64,000 bases of DNA from Kappaphycus alvarezii (lineage: Eukaryota > Rhodophyta > Florideophyceae > Gigartinales > Solieriaceae), in NCBI GenBank assembly GCA_002205965.3, contig NADL03000499.1, forward strand, positions 248,001-312,000, given 5' to 3'. The notes below the pieces were generated by a model, which was given only the letters and a program-made list of their open reading frames with translations, did no database searches and had not been told where the DNA came from. A program made the position numbers and the translations under genes. This document shows, one piece after another, positions 12,385 to 23,975 of this stretch (the first letter of the stretch is position 1; every line of letters starts with the position of its first letter).

Positions 12385-13555
12385 ACAGCTACAGTGTACC
12401 TGAAGGTAAAGATATTAATGAAGACGCGTAGTGTAGAGTTTAGTGTATATAAGGAATTTTTAGCCTCATGATTTGACTCTTCATTTCCCAAAATTTGAAA
12501 GCAACCTGTGCTTTCAATTTTCCTGTAGTTGTTCTCAAACTTAATTGGATGTACGCACAACACGTAAAGAACGAGTCTGCCTACTTTTTGTGTCAAAAGC
12601 ACTCGAAAAGACGAACTTACCTTTTAACGAAATTAATATACACTAGAGTGTATATTAAAATCCGGCATTAGGGATATTAACCCATAATTTTCTTATTATC
12701 ATTCCAAACTTGTGGTGTTTTTACTTTCAGCATAAAACTTGTTGATGAAGAAAATCCCAGCGAAAAAAATAGGAGAGAGTGAATAATTCACAACCGTTGA
12801 GTGATGATTTTCGGGGTTAATATGGGGAGGAGGTCTTGGACAGGGTAGTTTTGTATAACGTTTTGACCGTTTTCTGGATTCATGGTTTGCACAGGGGGCT
12901 AACTGATGGAGGACCACAAGGGACACCCACATCATCCCTCATATGACTCGAGTAAGACCGGCCATGACAGAGGCATCGTCTGAAGCCACGGCCACTCCAA
13001 CGTGCCTTTGTTCTAGGACCAAACAAAGTAGATGCAGTCATCACTGAGAGTTTTAAGGGATGAAAAAAATTAAGCACTTGAGTGCAGTAAGTTGAGAAAT
13101 TTTAGAAATATTGGAGCGCCGTCTTGAAATATGAAAGAATGAAGAGAATCATCGTTTTGGAGTTAATTGTTCCATTATTTGACGAAAATTGCCGCACCCT
13201 TCGCTTTTAAAGAGACAAATCCGAATTAAGCCAATGCTTCAAAGTTTTTCTGTGTCTCACAAATGATTCAGATACGCATTTTACCTTACGCATATTCTAG
13301 AACAGCTTGAAGTAATCCTTTGCGACATTTTTCTTGATTTTTCCCGCTGGTCACATGAGTATGTGCAAGTAACTTGTTGGATAACGTCTCTTGTGTTTCT
13401 ATTCTTTCATTTGGAACCATTTTCATTCTCAACTAGTGATTAAACAGTACTTGGGATGAAATGATTACAGGTTACCATCAGAGAGTGATAATTGCATTTG
13501 ATAAGTATAGAGCTACCGCGACACTCACAGAAGCCTAGAAATCTTCATTACGGCA
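12385..13555. other. No gene seen
   Basis: Mixed composition with short frames only. I did not find terminal inverted repeats matching the region before 8753. Confidence 0.4.
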
Positions 13556-13559
13556 GTTA

Positions 13560-13850
13560 CAACAACCAAAACCATATCCTCCTCTTCCCCATCGGGAATG
13601 GTATCTATAGCGCCTTGGGCGACGACGGCAAGGGTTTTCCACCGCCTTGCTTCCTTCGCTGCTTCCCGTCGCTGTTTCTCACCTCACTAGGAGCTCCACG
13701 ACTTTACTACCCGTTTTTAATTTAGTCTCCAAGTGATACAGGCGCGACAGTGTTTCCGCTCACCGCCAACATTCGTAGTTAATTTCTAAACACCCTCTGC
13801 CCGCCTCTACGCAACATTGTACAACTCGTAAAGATTTAATAGCACAAAGA
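13560..13850 (+). pseudogene. 3' fragment of a non-LTR retrotransposon (family 3)
   Basis: Frames read LFPIGNGIYSALGDDGKG, then SFAASRR, ELHDFTTRF and FSLQVIQARQ. This order matches the better-preserved fragment at 37868-38303 (LLPVGIDVFGALGAED, TFAAANRG, ELHLLITRF, LQARQ). The following ~90 bp, TAGTTAATTTCT to GTACAACTCGTAAAGATTTA, is also shared with 54944-55080. It is the end of the restriction-like-endonuclease C-terminus plus a short 3' UTR, 5'-truncated as is usual for non-LTR insertions. Confidence 0.5.
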
Positions 13851-14489
13851 AGAAACGCTAAGAATCTTAAATTTACTGTAGACGTTTGACGAACTGTCAC
13901 AAGAATCGTCAAGGCTGCTCGTCAATGATACTTTCCTTTGAAAGAACATGCTCTTCAATAGTGGACAGTTCAGCTCTAGCACATATGTGCATTATTCAGG
14001 AGCACCGCTATACCAATAGATGCAGGCTCATAATTGAGATGTTACGCTTAAAGAAATTCATAAATTTGTAATTTCACTAACGAAGCTCATGAGTACTGGC
14101 TAATGAAAACCTGTAATTTCTAATAATGTCAAAAAAGTAGATTACACCTTATGCGTGGGAACAAAAAATGAGTATTACAGTAGGGAGGGTACTCATGGGC
14201 ACGGAGGGTACTCGAGTGCGATTGCCATTACCCCGTGGAAAATGACCCCGAGTCTCGAGCTTGTTATGTCGAAGGGAAGAATCAGCGAGTTCAGCAAATC
14301 AGCCTGTCAACTAAGGGCCTGAAAATGAAGAGCTACAATGATTTCTGTATTTTAACGACGCTTCCTGGTACCTCCAAGAGTATCAAGATCCTCAAAATCT
14401 ATCCTTATTGTTGCACACAAGGCCTTTACAAGAAGAGCCGATATGTTCAAGCTTCTTGAACGAACAAACCAAATAAGCATTTATTGCTT
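13851..14489. other. No gene seen
   Basis: Short frames only; it separates a non-LTR fragment from the Harbinger relic. Confidence 0.35.
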
Positions 14490-15427
14490 TGAGTTTAACT
14501 TCAATGGGTTCAGCAAAGCGGAATTACTCCGCTTGTTCAGGTTCGCGAAGGAAAATGTAGCAGTTGTAGATAAAATCATCTCCTGACCGACCTCTCAAAC
14601 AGCAACCCGCCGAAATCGTTATTCCGTGACAATTATTTTATTAAATTTCATCGTACTACGTCGATGGGCTTCTTTTGTTTGTTGTGGTGACCTTGAAATT
14701 ATGTTCGAAGAACACAGTTCCCAACTTCCTGAAAATTTCCGGGAAGGTTTGGAATGGATTCTTTCTACCTCAGGTAGTATTTAATCTGTCAAATTGAGTA
14801 GTCCGTTTATGGAAGAGCGTGCTCAGCTCTACGCAAATGCGGTACAGGCCAAACCACAGTGCCTGGCCAACTTTGTTTACTTCATTGATGGTACCGTGAT
14901 TGGCATCGCACGCCCAAGCGGCAGCCATATTATGCGACAGGTAGCTTACAATGGACATAAGGGGAAGTACTCTATGAAGTTTCAGTCTATGACAGCTCCA
15001 GATGGGCTGACTTTGCATAAGTACGGGCCAGTAGAATTTTGACGGCATGACTGGACACTATATACTCGAAATAATCTGGAGCAAAATCCCCGATCAGTTC
15101 TGAGCATTAACCCTGATCAATTCTGCTTGCTTTGTGACTCCGGCTGCAATCAAAGATGGTTCTTCCAAATTCTATTTATGTTATTAACTTGCAGCCATTT
15201 CAAAATGCGTTTAAAAAAAGTCATTCTTAGTGCAAGGGCTACTGTGGAGTGACTATTTAAGGAGACACAACTGTTGACTTCAACCCGAAGATGAAATTGC
15301 AAGTGTCTCCTGTAGGGTGTCTGTACCTCGCCATATGCTTTTTTACAACATCAGGGTATGCTTATATCCGCCTCAAACTTCTGTGCATTTTCAATACCCT
15401 CCATTTTCTCTAGACACGTACATACAG
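14490..15427 (+). pseudogene. PIF/Harbinger transposase (decayed)
   Basis: Frames join into the PIF/Harbinger (DDE_Tnp_4) pattern. An N-terminal FNGFSKAELLRLFRFAKENV helix region is followed by FIDGTVIGIARPSG (first catalytic Asp, codon near 14887), YNGHKGKYSMKFQSM and TAPDGL, then RHDWTLY. Next come CDSGCN (the GDpaY position, Asp 15136-15138) and SARATVE followed at once by a stop (catalytic Glu 15247-15249). The end shows the typical CLYPPQTSVHFQYPP tail. All three acidic residues survive but at least two stops and shifts break it. The Myb-like gene on the other strand is its usual partner. Confidence 0.75.
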
Positions 15428-15651
15428 CTTTCACAAACAACAGAATATAAAATAGTCTTTACTTGAAGTAAAACGTAAGAATTACGAGATCAAGGGGCCG
15501 ATGAGCGATGCATGAGTTCTCAAGGGGCTGAGTCGCAGTGTAGCGCTCTGGGACTTTATCGGCCCCGAGCGGGAAAGCAGCAGAGTTTTGACCGAATGCG
15601 GCATTTTTGCAGTAATAGCAGACTCAATATCCTCCACAAACGGGTAATTTC

Positions 15652-16443
15652 CTACTTCGTAGAGAAAACCTCAATCACCAGCTTGAACTTCTCAAGTTAA
15701 AGCTCTTGAGCGTCTTCTAACTCGTGGCAGCGCTCAGGTCTGTCCTTTGCACTCTAGTTGGCCTCAAAGGGGAGCCGTTACCTTTCAAAAATCAAGCGAT
15801 CACGATCAACTTCCAGTCGAGCCAATTTTGCATCCTTCAAGTGTAAATCAAACTATCCCACCTCGCTAAAAGGTATACTATCACGAGATGCCTTGGTTTC
15901 TTTACAAGGCCGCTCACTTTAAGAGTCAGTATCCTCGCCGGGACTACCTCCATCTGAATTGTGCAGTTTGTGGCGGTTCGTTGCCAATGACATTATATCA
16001 ATTTCAACGGGTTATTTTCGGCGTCCAACTCCTGAGCGGCATCCTTTTAAAGGCCCTTCTGTAACTCTTGATTATCCCTAACTTCTTTCTTAGACATCAA
16101 GAACTCTTCCATCTCTCCCACCCCTCCCCCACTACTGATCTCAACTGATCTCTCAGATCAGACTTATCTAAAGAAGCCTGGATTCTTTTGTAGCTGTCTT
16201 GAGCTCATTTCGCAAACAACGGCTGCTTAACGTTTGGATTCGCATTAACGCGCTCCACCCCGAGCTCGAAACGTTTTGAGATGTTACTGTAAGAAGCTGT
16301 ATTGGTTTTTTCAGCAGCCACTTCTCTTATAATAATCAAATCTTTCTCAGCGGTGAACCTCCGGTGTCTCCCTTTCTTCTCTTTCTCGTGTACCAGATAG
16401 TGCTTGTGTCTGTATCTGAACTGTTGGTAATCTCTTCCTTGCT
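15652..16443 (-). pseudogene. Myb/SANT-like protein of the Harbinger element (decayed)
   Basis: On the minus strand a frame begins with QFRYRHKHYLVHEKEKKG and continues GRHRRFTAEKDLIIIREVAA, then SYSNISKRFE: the F..E.D..LI.EV....W/Y..I...F pattern of the Myb/SANT-like DNA-binding domain. After stops and shifts it ends in a charged coiled-coil tail (ARLEVDRDRLIFER, then KFKLVIEVFSTK) and a stop at 15652-15654. PIF/Harbinger elements normally carry exactly such a second protein, which assists nuclear import and end binding. It lies tail to tail with the transposase at 14490-15427. Confidence 0.6.
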
Positions 16444-16799
16444 AACGAAGTTTCGTTAAGTGAGCGGCTGAGACGTGATTAGATCAAGATGAGACGTATT
16501 CAATCGAGGCTGCGGAAACAGACTGCTTGAAGATCCAGTGATGTGGTTTGTGAACATCTTTTGGGTTCAGAGCTGGGGGTTGGAGGTGAGCGTTGGTGGA
16601 TTAACGCAAGATATTGGGCATGGTTCCCCCGAAAGCAGTTATTCATGAAACTTCACTAACTACTGCGATTTCAGCATTGTTAGTCAAAAACCCGTTTCAG
16701 GTTCCTGCAACTAATAACAGTCTGTAACGGTTTGGTCATCAGTTAGTCACGTTCAATACAGAACATTCATGGCGTAAACTCACCTATAATAATATTTTA

Positions 16800-17225
16800 C
16801 TGCATACGTATTGGGGTCCAGTGCAGGAACCGACTATGTTACTAGCTAAATGTTAACCGGGTGGTCCACGTCGACCACCCGCACGTGTGCGGGACACGAT
16901 GGCGTTCGCCAGAGACGACAGGAGCTTGTAACTAATGCTTAGGTAAATTTTCGTTCCAATGACTCCAACAGATGTATGCAATTTTCGGCGATGCGCGGGA
17001 GGAGGTCATCTATGAAGCGGATAGTAGCAGAGGAATGCGAACCCAGGGAATCGAAAGCAAGCGGTTGTAAATCGAAATTGGAGGCTTGTGTGGGGCTATG
17101 AGGGTGCAAGGGGAGTCGGCACGACAGTTTGCGTTCCACGTAGGTGACCTTGTTGCGGTGTGAAAATGACCCAGCACCTCCCACTTCGCGATTTGTAAGC
17201 TCATCTTTCATGATCTCCATACTGC
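16800..17225 (-). pseudogene. 5'-truncated 3' end of R2-like family 1
   Basis: The minus frame from 17220 (EVGGAGSFSHRNKVTYVERK, then QPLAFDSLGSHSSATIRFID) is homologous to the C-terminus of the family 1 element at 33120-33340 (EVGGAAAIAHRNKVTDLERK, QPLAFDFLV). The 3' flank is shared too: the GTTAACATTTAGCTAGTAAC region corresponds to GTTAGCACTTAGCTAGCAGT at 33460. It is a dead partial insertion. Confidence 0.65.
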
Positions 17226-17404
17226 TGAGAGATTTAATCGTATTTCATTCTCCTTACATAAATATATAAGCTTCTATTTACTGCTACATATTTTGCTCAG
17301 TAATTTCTTCAGCATTTTTAAACTCCCAACACAGCCAAACACTCTTTTCCTGATTTCAAAAAGTAATGTAAACTACCGATTACTTGGATATCACTTTCGC
17401 ACCC

Positions 17405-17455
17405 GATAGATCGGATATATCTTCCAGGTGTAAAACCTCTAAAAATTTCCCTTTA
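17405..17455 (-). repeat. ~120-bp repeat, 5' half
   Basis: Reverse-complement of the element core: TTTTACACCTGGAAGATATA, then TCCGATC. Only the left half is present. Confidence 0.6.
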
Positions 17456-17718
17456 GCACCTCGACGCATTCCCGGTGCTGACGGAGGCGACCAGGCACGT
17501 CGTCATGGGTTCCGTAGAGTCCTTCGAAAGGATTCTATTTTTCTTTATTCAAATTCACGCTGTGGCGGCGGCTTCGTCCAGGGCACAATGCCCTACGGCT
17601 GGTCTAATACCAGCCTTTTGAGATCGACCCGCCTGACTCTGTCTCCTTTGCACTCTCCAGTACACAAACCTTCCCCCTTTGTCTCAAAATTAGCCGTCCT
17701 ACCTCTCCAGCCAGTAAA

Positions 17719-17790
17719 GATCGAATGTATCTTCCAACAATAAAATCATTAGTAAAGCACCCCAAAAATCCCCATTCCGAAGCAACCATC
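17719..17790 (-). repeat. ~120-bp repeat, 5' half (diverged)
   Basis: Reverse-complement contains GGGGATTTTTGGGGTGCTTT and TTGGAAGATACATTCGATC. It is 300 bp from the copy at 17405 and in the same orientation. Confidence 0.5.
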
Positions 17791-17819
17791 GGAGGAACTA
17801 ACTTTTTGATGTTGCCTTT

Positions 17820-18151
17820 ATTGAGCCACTCTGACTCATAAATAATCTTATGTGATCAAAGTGATTCCATTGATCAAGACTGATTCATGATTCATACGTT
17901 TAGGAATGACATGTAATTATTTAAACGGGTTTTATTGTAATCAAGTAATACATGCTCAAATGTAATCAATTGAGACGTTTTAGATTCTCTATAAGAGTCG
18001 TGACCTGTCTTCAAGTTCAAGCAACCCCGGCAGAACAATAACCGCATCATCATCAGAAATAAAAACCCAATTTAAGTTAAAAATACTTTTCCGTAATTCT
18101 TCTTAAATCTTTTTCGTCATTCTATCAGCGATAGAATCGCTTTATTGAAAA
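17820..18151. other. Upstream of Copia 1; LTR not confirmed
   Basis: AT-rich sequence precedes the first gag codon. An LTR would be expected here, but no matching 3' LTR survives, so I cannot delimit it. Confidence 0.3.
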
Positions 18152-19500
18152 GATGGATGGCAAGGAGGAAAGGATTATTTTACTAAAATTCCATGGAAAA
18201 ACTTCTGGGAGTTTTTTATTTACGGAAACTAGGGGTCGAAGCGGTACTAGAAATGATAAATTGTATGTTAGTTGTGAGCGGAACTGAACCAAGAATTAAA
18301 AATGATGAAGAAATGCTAAATAATTACAAGAAAGTTGAGATAAAAGGCTTAATAGGCCTTCTGCTCTCATTTTCGTTTCTCGTGGAGATTTACATCTTAA
18401 GATTATGCAGAATCATTCTATGAATCCGTAAATAATGTGGGAAAATATGGAAGCTCGTTACGCAGCCAAGACTGTAAGCAACAAGCTCAGCATTCTTAAC
18501 GAAATCTTTTCAAAAGCATTTAATCCTGAAGATTATCTCAGTGACTTTACTACAGACATAGAGACATTTTTCGTCAAGCTAGAAAATACTAACGAACCAG
18601 ATGAGAATGGAAATCGACATCAATTAACTGATATGTTGCAAGAAGTAACTCTACTTACAGCTCTCAAGTAGTGTGATGAATTTCAAGCCACTGTTGCTGC
18701 CATCAGACACATGGAAGAATCCAAGGAAACTTGTGATTCAGTCACTACACATTTAATTGATGAACATAAAGAGAAATTTGAAGGAATCGTGCCAAACATT
18801 GGAGCAAGTGCAGCATTCGCTAACCAATGCAGATACGGTAATCACCAAAACCAAAGCCATCAAAGCTATCGAAATGGTGATCTTTTCCGCCCCCAGTGCA
18901 ACAATCATCAGAGCTTAATTAGAAACAATGGTTTTATCAGCAACAAAAAAATTGATCACAGGAACAAATAAAGGGATCACGTCAGTCACTACAATAGAAG
19001 TCGGGTAAAATACCGAAAGAATCAAAAAAACGAAACTAGCTATCGCAAAGCGGGATTGATTAAGAAAATAGCAGGTACCCCCACTGAAGGGATTCCATTC
19101 ATCGTGGAGAATGGTGCAACACACTATATGTGTCACAATTAAGAACTATTTCGTTCTTTAGTATTAAAAACGTATCGTGCGTCTCTAGGAGACGACAACA
19201 TCTTTCACAGCAGGCTAGTCGGCTCTATGGATGCGATCATATCAAATTAAAAACTCAAGGAAACAATGTCGATCCGTTTGAGCAATGTGCTCTACTTACT
19301 AGACTCGACACAAACATAATCTTGGTAAGTGCTCTGACAGAAATGACGCAACGAAATTGTTCAGGAGATGAACCTGTAGGTCTTTCGACAGAAGAGCTAA
19401 AACACCATGACGAACAGCCTCAATAGATTAGGATGGGCTTTATACGTTGAATGTACGGTCAATTGGACCTAAATTAAATGCAAAGGCGTAAAAATCAAGT
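18152..19500 (+). pseudogene. Copia 1: gag and protease region (dead)
   Basis: The frame opens MDGKEERIILLKFHGK, the usual start of Copia gag, and continues after shifts with a UBN2-like gag (WENMEARYAAKTVSNKLSI at 18435; MLQEVTLLTALK, then SVTTHLIDEHKEK). A basic Asn/Gln-rich region follows. Near 19098 is FIVENGATHYMC, the Copia protease context with the catalytic DSG altered to ENG, followed by a stop. The reading continues with SRLVGSMDAI- and LYVECTVNW-type remnants before an inserted element interrupts it at about 19525. Many stops: inactive. Confidence 0.7.
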
Positions 19501-19524
19501 GTTAGACACAAAAGACTTGGACCC

Positions 19525-20970
19525 ATAAATAATGAGACAGTTGATAGGGGTAAATCGTCGGGAAAAGAGATACTTAGAACCAACTACCTTGAGAAAGAGG
19601 TGTTGCGAGCGAAAAAAGTGCTACAGTGGTAAAGTTGAACGAACAAAAAGAAGTGTATATTAGAAAGAGATGAGAGGGCTACAAGCAAGTATAGAAGAGG
19701 CAGGGTCTACCACCTATGCTCAGTGACTAGCGTAAAATAAATTCTTCTTGTGTCTGAAGTTAACTCTAAAATTCCTACTACTCGGAACTTGATTTGAAGT
19801 TGTCTGCCAACTTGCTTGACCTCTCCGCGAGAAAGCAGTTTATACAGCTTATATAGACTTTTGGCTACGATTAAAGTCCTAACAAAACTACAGTAGGTAC
19901 CAGGAAATGCATAGAAACAATTTGTGTGGATGATATACTCTAAACAAAAGACACTTAAGAAACTAACAATTAATGAGGTCCTCTTATTTCCCATTCTCTA
20001 AATCAGATCCAAACAACTCCTCTAAAATATCCATGCTGTCCAAGTAGTGGCCACAAATATCTGGGAACGGCTCATAGCTCTCTATTCCCTCCTGGGAGAT
20101 ATCTAGACTACTAAAGATCTCTCCATCCGGTTCCAGCGTCGGCACCACTTGTTCCATACTCTCCAGTCCAGGCCCCACCAGTCCACCACTTTCCATGCCC
20201 CCTTTTCCCTCATCCAAATCGTCCTCGTCCTCGTCATCCTCCTCTTCCTCCTCCTCCTCTTTCTCATCCCCCTCATCCTCCTCGTCCTCCTCTTTATTAA
20301 CCTCGTAGACCAATTCAGGGGCTATCCACTCCTCGAAGGTCTCCCCAGCTCCCTCCTCGATGTCCCTCTCCCGCCCCTTACCTACCTCTCCGCCTCATCA
20401 TCAATAAAAAGCCGACTCACGAATTCGATAACCTTCTTTTTGGTTTGCCGGCACAGGTAGTTCTCGCAGTCAGTAGGTCCGAAAGGGAGTAGGAAAATAG
20501 AGTTTAGGGGCGGGGATGGTGGTTTTTGGAAATGACTTTCGAGGGGCGTAGATTGATCATTTTGGTGGGCTTTGGGGAATAGGAGGTAATAGACGGTTCT
20601 TTGGGTATGTGGAGGGAGAGGAGTGAGGAGCAAAATGATCGGGGACGTTTAAAACTTGGAATAAAGGGGTTTAAATAGGCTCCCGGGGTAGGTTCTATAG
20701 ATTAAGAATAGCTAAAATAAATCTGTAAGGGATTTTGTAGTAGTATATTTGCGCCCTTTTTCTCAAAAAAGCGAATTTGAAGGAGGAGGTAAGCAAAAAT
20801 GGAAAAAGAACTTGATTCGGGATCGATTCAGAGGGTTAGATACAGTATAAAAATATCTCAATAAAACGGGAGTAAATTTAGAGGGGACCGCGGTAATGAT
20901 AAGCAAGGCTCAGGGAGGACGAGGAAGGACCAAACCTATAAGCAAATTTGGACAAGGATAGGTAGTACAG
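19525..20970 (-). mobile_element. Acidic-ORF element, copy 1 (nested in Copia 1)
   Basis: A block of about 1.4 kb in opposite orientation splits Copia 1 between protease and integrase. Most of it is homologous to 29000-30467. The shared span covers an upstream non-coding part, the acidic ORF, its stop (…DLENGK) and about 500 bp of downstream sequence. Boundaries are approximate, taken from where Copia coding stops and resumes and where copy-to-copy similarity fades. No terminal repeats or target duplication identified, so its class is unknown. Confidence 0.6.
19984..20313 (-). CDS. Acidic protein of the two-copy element (copy 1)
   Basis: The open frame encodes about 110 residues: a Glu/Asp tract, then GPGLESMEQVVPTLEPDGE, FSSLDISQEGIESYEPFPDI and the terminus FGSDLENGK. 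In a neighbouring frame upstream (to about 20500) is FGPTDCENYLCRQTKKKVIE, then FEEWIAPELVYE, which leads into the start, so the real protein is longer and broken by a shift. The copy at 29620-30003 keeps the same C-terminus and stop. Function unknown. The highly acidic centre could mimic DNA or bind basic proteins, which is speculation. Confidence 0.5.
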   Translation of the reverse strand: MVYEVNKEEDEEDEGDEKEEEEEEEDDEDEDDLDEGKGGMESGGLVGPGLESMEQVVPTLEPDGEIFSSLDISQEGIESYEPFPDICGHYLDSMDILEELFGSDLENGK

Positions 20971-20984
20971 TTAATTATTGGTCT

Positions 20985-23650
20985 GCAGATGATGGCGATA
21001 AAAAAATCCGTTCCTGTCAGCACGCGCCTAACACCAGTCTCAGAAATAAGTCAAGTGAAAACGAAAAAGCGGTCAACCTTGATAAGAAGCATGATACAGT
21101 TCAATGCAAGGCATGTTCTAAAGGGAAACAGATCAGAAGAATTCAGAAGAGGAAACCAAGAAGTGATTCTTAGTCTATGGGAGATTCAATCCTAGCTGAT
21201 ATTTGTGGACCTTTACATCATCATCATGGAATAACTTGTATTTTTTATCACTCTAATCGACTCAATATCTAACTATGTTTGGGCATACTTGCTTAGAAAT
21301 AAGAACAAGGATTTTGGTATCTTCAAATATTATGACTTTCTCAGAACTCAACACAATTTAATAAGTAAGTAACTCCTTACTGACAACGATGGAGAGTACA
21401 GATAACGAAGTTTCTCGAATTTATGCCGCCACTATGGCATCAAACGTAAGTTCGCAGCCCTATATAATCCGAAATTCAACGGAATATATGAACACCTCAA
21501 TCACAAAGTAATGGAGAGCGTTCTTTCTGTATTATCTCAATCAAAATTAAATGAAACATTCTGAGCACAAGCCCTGAAATAAGCAGTTCATGTGATTCTG
21601 AGGGTACGCTTAACGTCAAAACGCCATGTAAAGTACTCAATAGAGATATAACAGATCTCACCAGCAAAAAAATCTTTGGATGTGAAGTCTATGTCACTAA
21701 TGTCCTGCCAAGTAAGAACAAATCGCAAAACCGTGCTCAACCTATTATCTTAATGAGCAACGTAGTAGATGCAGAAATTATAACTGCTTGATCCAGAAGC
21801 AAAACAAGATGTCATAAGCAGACTTTGTAAGTTTAATGAAAATTTACTTCCTCGATCTCCTCGGAAAATGTAGTCAGCAAGATGTAATATTGACGAAGAT
21901 ACGCACATATCTAAACACATCATTGATTGTTACTCATATAAATCACAAGAAAATGCAGAGAAACAGATAGACGATCCTGAACCTGAAGATAGAAGCCAGT
22001 AACCCTAACATCCCACGCCGCAGACAACAGAGATAAATATTCTTGAAATATACTTTTTATTCAAGAAGAAAACTCAAAGGCACAAAGAGTTTGCGGAAAC
22101 GCTCGTATTGAAGCTCTCCGTAACAAAAGGAACGCTCTTGATGTGACAAGTGTGGTCAGGAAAATAAACTCACCTAACACAGATGAATCTATCTTGAGAG
22201 ATGCTCTCGCTTCTGGAGATCTTAACGAATAGATCTTAGCTATTCAAGTTTCAATTGAAAAACTTCGTCAAACGAAGACTTGGTATCTTGTTCCAAAGCT
22301 AATGAGAGCAAAAGTTCTTGCATCAAAATTTATATTACCTATCAAAAGAAATCCAGATCGAGCAATTGCGAAATAGAAGGCACTTCTCCGAGCACTTGCG
22401 TGTCTTCAAAATGAACTAGACAAAACATTCTCACCTACTGTCAACTTTACTGCGATATGCACCGCACTGACTATTGCTGGTGCCAAAAATTCCCATGTTC
22501 ATCACATTGACGTTACCAGGGCATATTTTATACGGATATTTAGAAGAAAAGATCCTTATGTTATTATCACGACGTTTTAAGGACTTTCAACTCCCAAATC
22601 ATGCATGCAAGGTAAAAGAGCATATCTAATTTTAAACAAGCTCCACGTATCTGGTACAATCTCTTCATGGAAAAAATCAATCGAATTGGATTCAAGCGGG
22701 TACTATATATCTAAATTACTTGCATTTATATCGAAACTCGCGGGTCAGTAGTCATCATTGCCTATGTTGATGATATGCTCGTAATCTGCAGGTTATTCTA
22801 CTTACTCGAAGATTTTAAAGGGAAACTCAAGTCGATTTTTAAAATGAAGGACTTAGGACTTGCAAGCTATTTCTCAATGTTAAAATTGGAAACAATAATA
22901 CTGGAAGCTCCTATTAACCTCAATCTGGATATACAGAGAACATTTTTGAGAATTTTAATATGAAAAATCCGAAAGCTGTGAGCACCTCAATGGATCTATC
23001 TATGCTAGATGACCTCACTACTAAACTACCTGCTGCTGAACAAGAACTGGCACAAATGACTTCTATACTATACAGAGAAGCTATCGTAAGTCTCCTCTAC
23101 CTCAGCGCAAGAACTCGTCCGTACATTTCCATTTCTTTTTTTCTTAACAAACAGGTCAGTCAGCCTAGACCAATATACTGGCTTGGAGTGAAGCGCATCT
23201 TCCGATACCTGTAAGGGACATCATATCTTGTGCTTTATCTTACTAATTCTACCTTAATTTTGCAAGCATATGCAGACTCAGACTGGTCATCAAGTGCAGA
23301 CCGTAGATTTATAAGTGGTCACTTTATTCTTCTTGGAGATGCACCCATCTCTTTGAAATGCATGAAACAGAAATCTGTCGCGTTATTGAATACAGAGGGT
23401 GAATACGAAAGTCTATCTCTAGTCGCTACCGAAGTCTTTTGGCTTCGAAATCTGCTTAATAGCATTGAGATTCATCAGGAAGATCCAATCGTGATCCACC
23501 AAGACAATAGCGGCTCATTTACATGGGCAACGGACATTTACAAGTTTAAAAAAAACAAACACGTCGACGTACTATATCACTATGTTTGATCTCTGATAGA
23601 TAAAAGGTCTATCGAGATCACTTATGTGGTAACTGCTAAAATGCGAAGTG
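20985..23650 (+). pseudogene. Copia 1: integrase, reverse transcriptase, RNase H (dead)
   Basis: After the insertion, Copia resumes with HDTVQCKACSKGKQ (pre-integrase zinc motif) and SILADICGPL (integrase start). Reverse transcriptase pieces follow: HIDVTRAYF and, at 22763-22774, YVDD in IIAYVDDMLVI. RNase H is best kept: YADSDWSSSADRRFISGHF, KQKSVALLNTEGEYESLS, then HQDNSGS. Order PR-IN-RT-RH defines Ty1/Copia. Dozens of stops and shifts make it inactive. The CDS ends at SIEITYVVTAKM near 23640, where a ~120-bp repeat half begins, and no 3' LTR is seen. Confidence 0.8.
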
Positions 23651-23659
23651 CCAAGGAGA

Positions 23660-23705
23660 AGTTTTTGGTGTTTTACTTTTGGAAGGTATACCCGATCTAT
23701 CCCAA
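23660..23705 (+). repeat. ~120-bp repeat, 5' half (diverged)
   Basis: Reads AGTTTTTGGTGTTTTACTTT, then TGGAAGGTATACCCGATC. It sits at the point where Copia 1 is truncated. Confidence 0.55.
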
Positions 23706-23738
23706 GTCTATCCTAAGTTTCGTGGCAAGGAACGTACC

Positions 23739-23843
23739 GTGAGGGCAATTCAGAGCTATGGAAATATTCCGGTGGTTCTAGTGCACAGGCACGCTCCAAC
23801 AGCCGCAATGTCCAATGCGGCCTGCTTTATGCCTGTTCTTTAG
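23739..23843 (+). pseudogene. C-terminal fragment of R2-like family 2
   Basis: Frame VRAIQSYGNIPVVLVHRHAP, then AAMSNAACFM and a stop, matching the family 2 terminus seen at 62640-62757 (VRAMEIYGKVRAVL, ALMSNTACL). It is flanked on both sides by copies of the ~120-bp repeat in opposite orientations. Confidence 0.55.
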
Positions 23844-23853
23844 GTGCGGTTCT

Positions 23854-23963
23854 GGGGAGCGCTGTTCCTTCCCCATTATATTGTCGGTATTCTCTTTTGA
23901 GTAGATTGTAGTTTCTGGAAAACATTAGGATAAATCGAATATATCTTCAAAGACAAAAACCTA
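23854..23963 (-). repeat. ~120-bp repeat, near-complete copy
   Basis: Reverse-complement runs from AGGTTTTTGTCTTTGAAGAT through TTTTCCAGAAACTACAATC to ATACCGACAATATAATGGGG and AAGGAACAGCGCTCC. It preserves both halves of the family consensus. Confidence 0.65.
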
Positions 23964-23975
23964 AAACATTTTCTG

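Noticed and set aside
17384..17743. 119-codon plus-strand ORF as a gene
   Set aside because: It spans two antisense copies of the ~120-bp repeat and has no recognisable motif.
20149..20460. Leu-rich plus-strand ORF resembling a membrane protein
   Set aside because: Antisense of the acidic ORF copy 1; the C-terminus conserved between copies lies on the minus strand.
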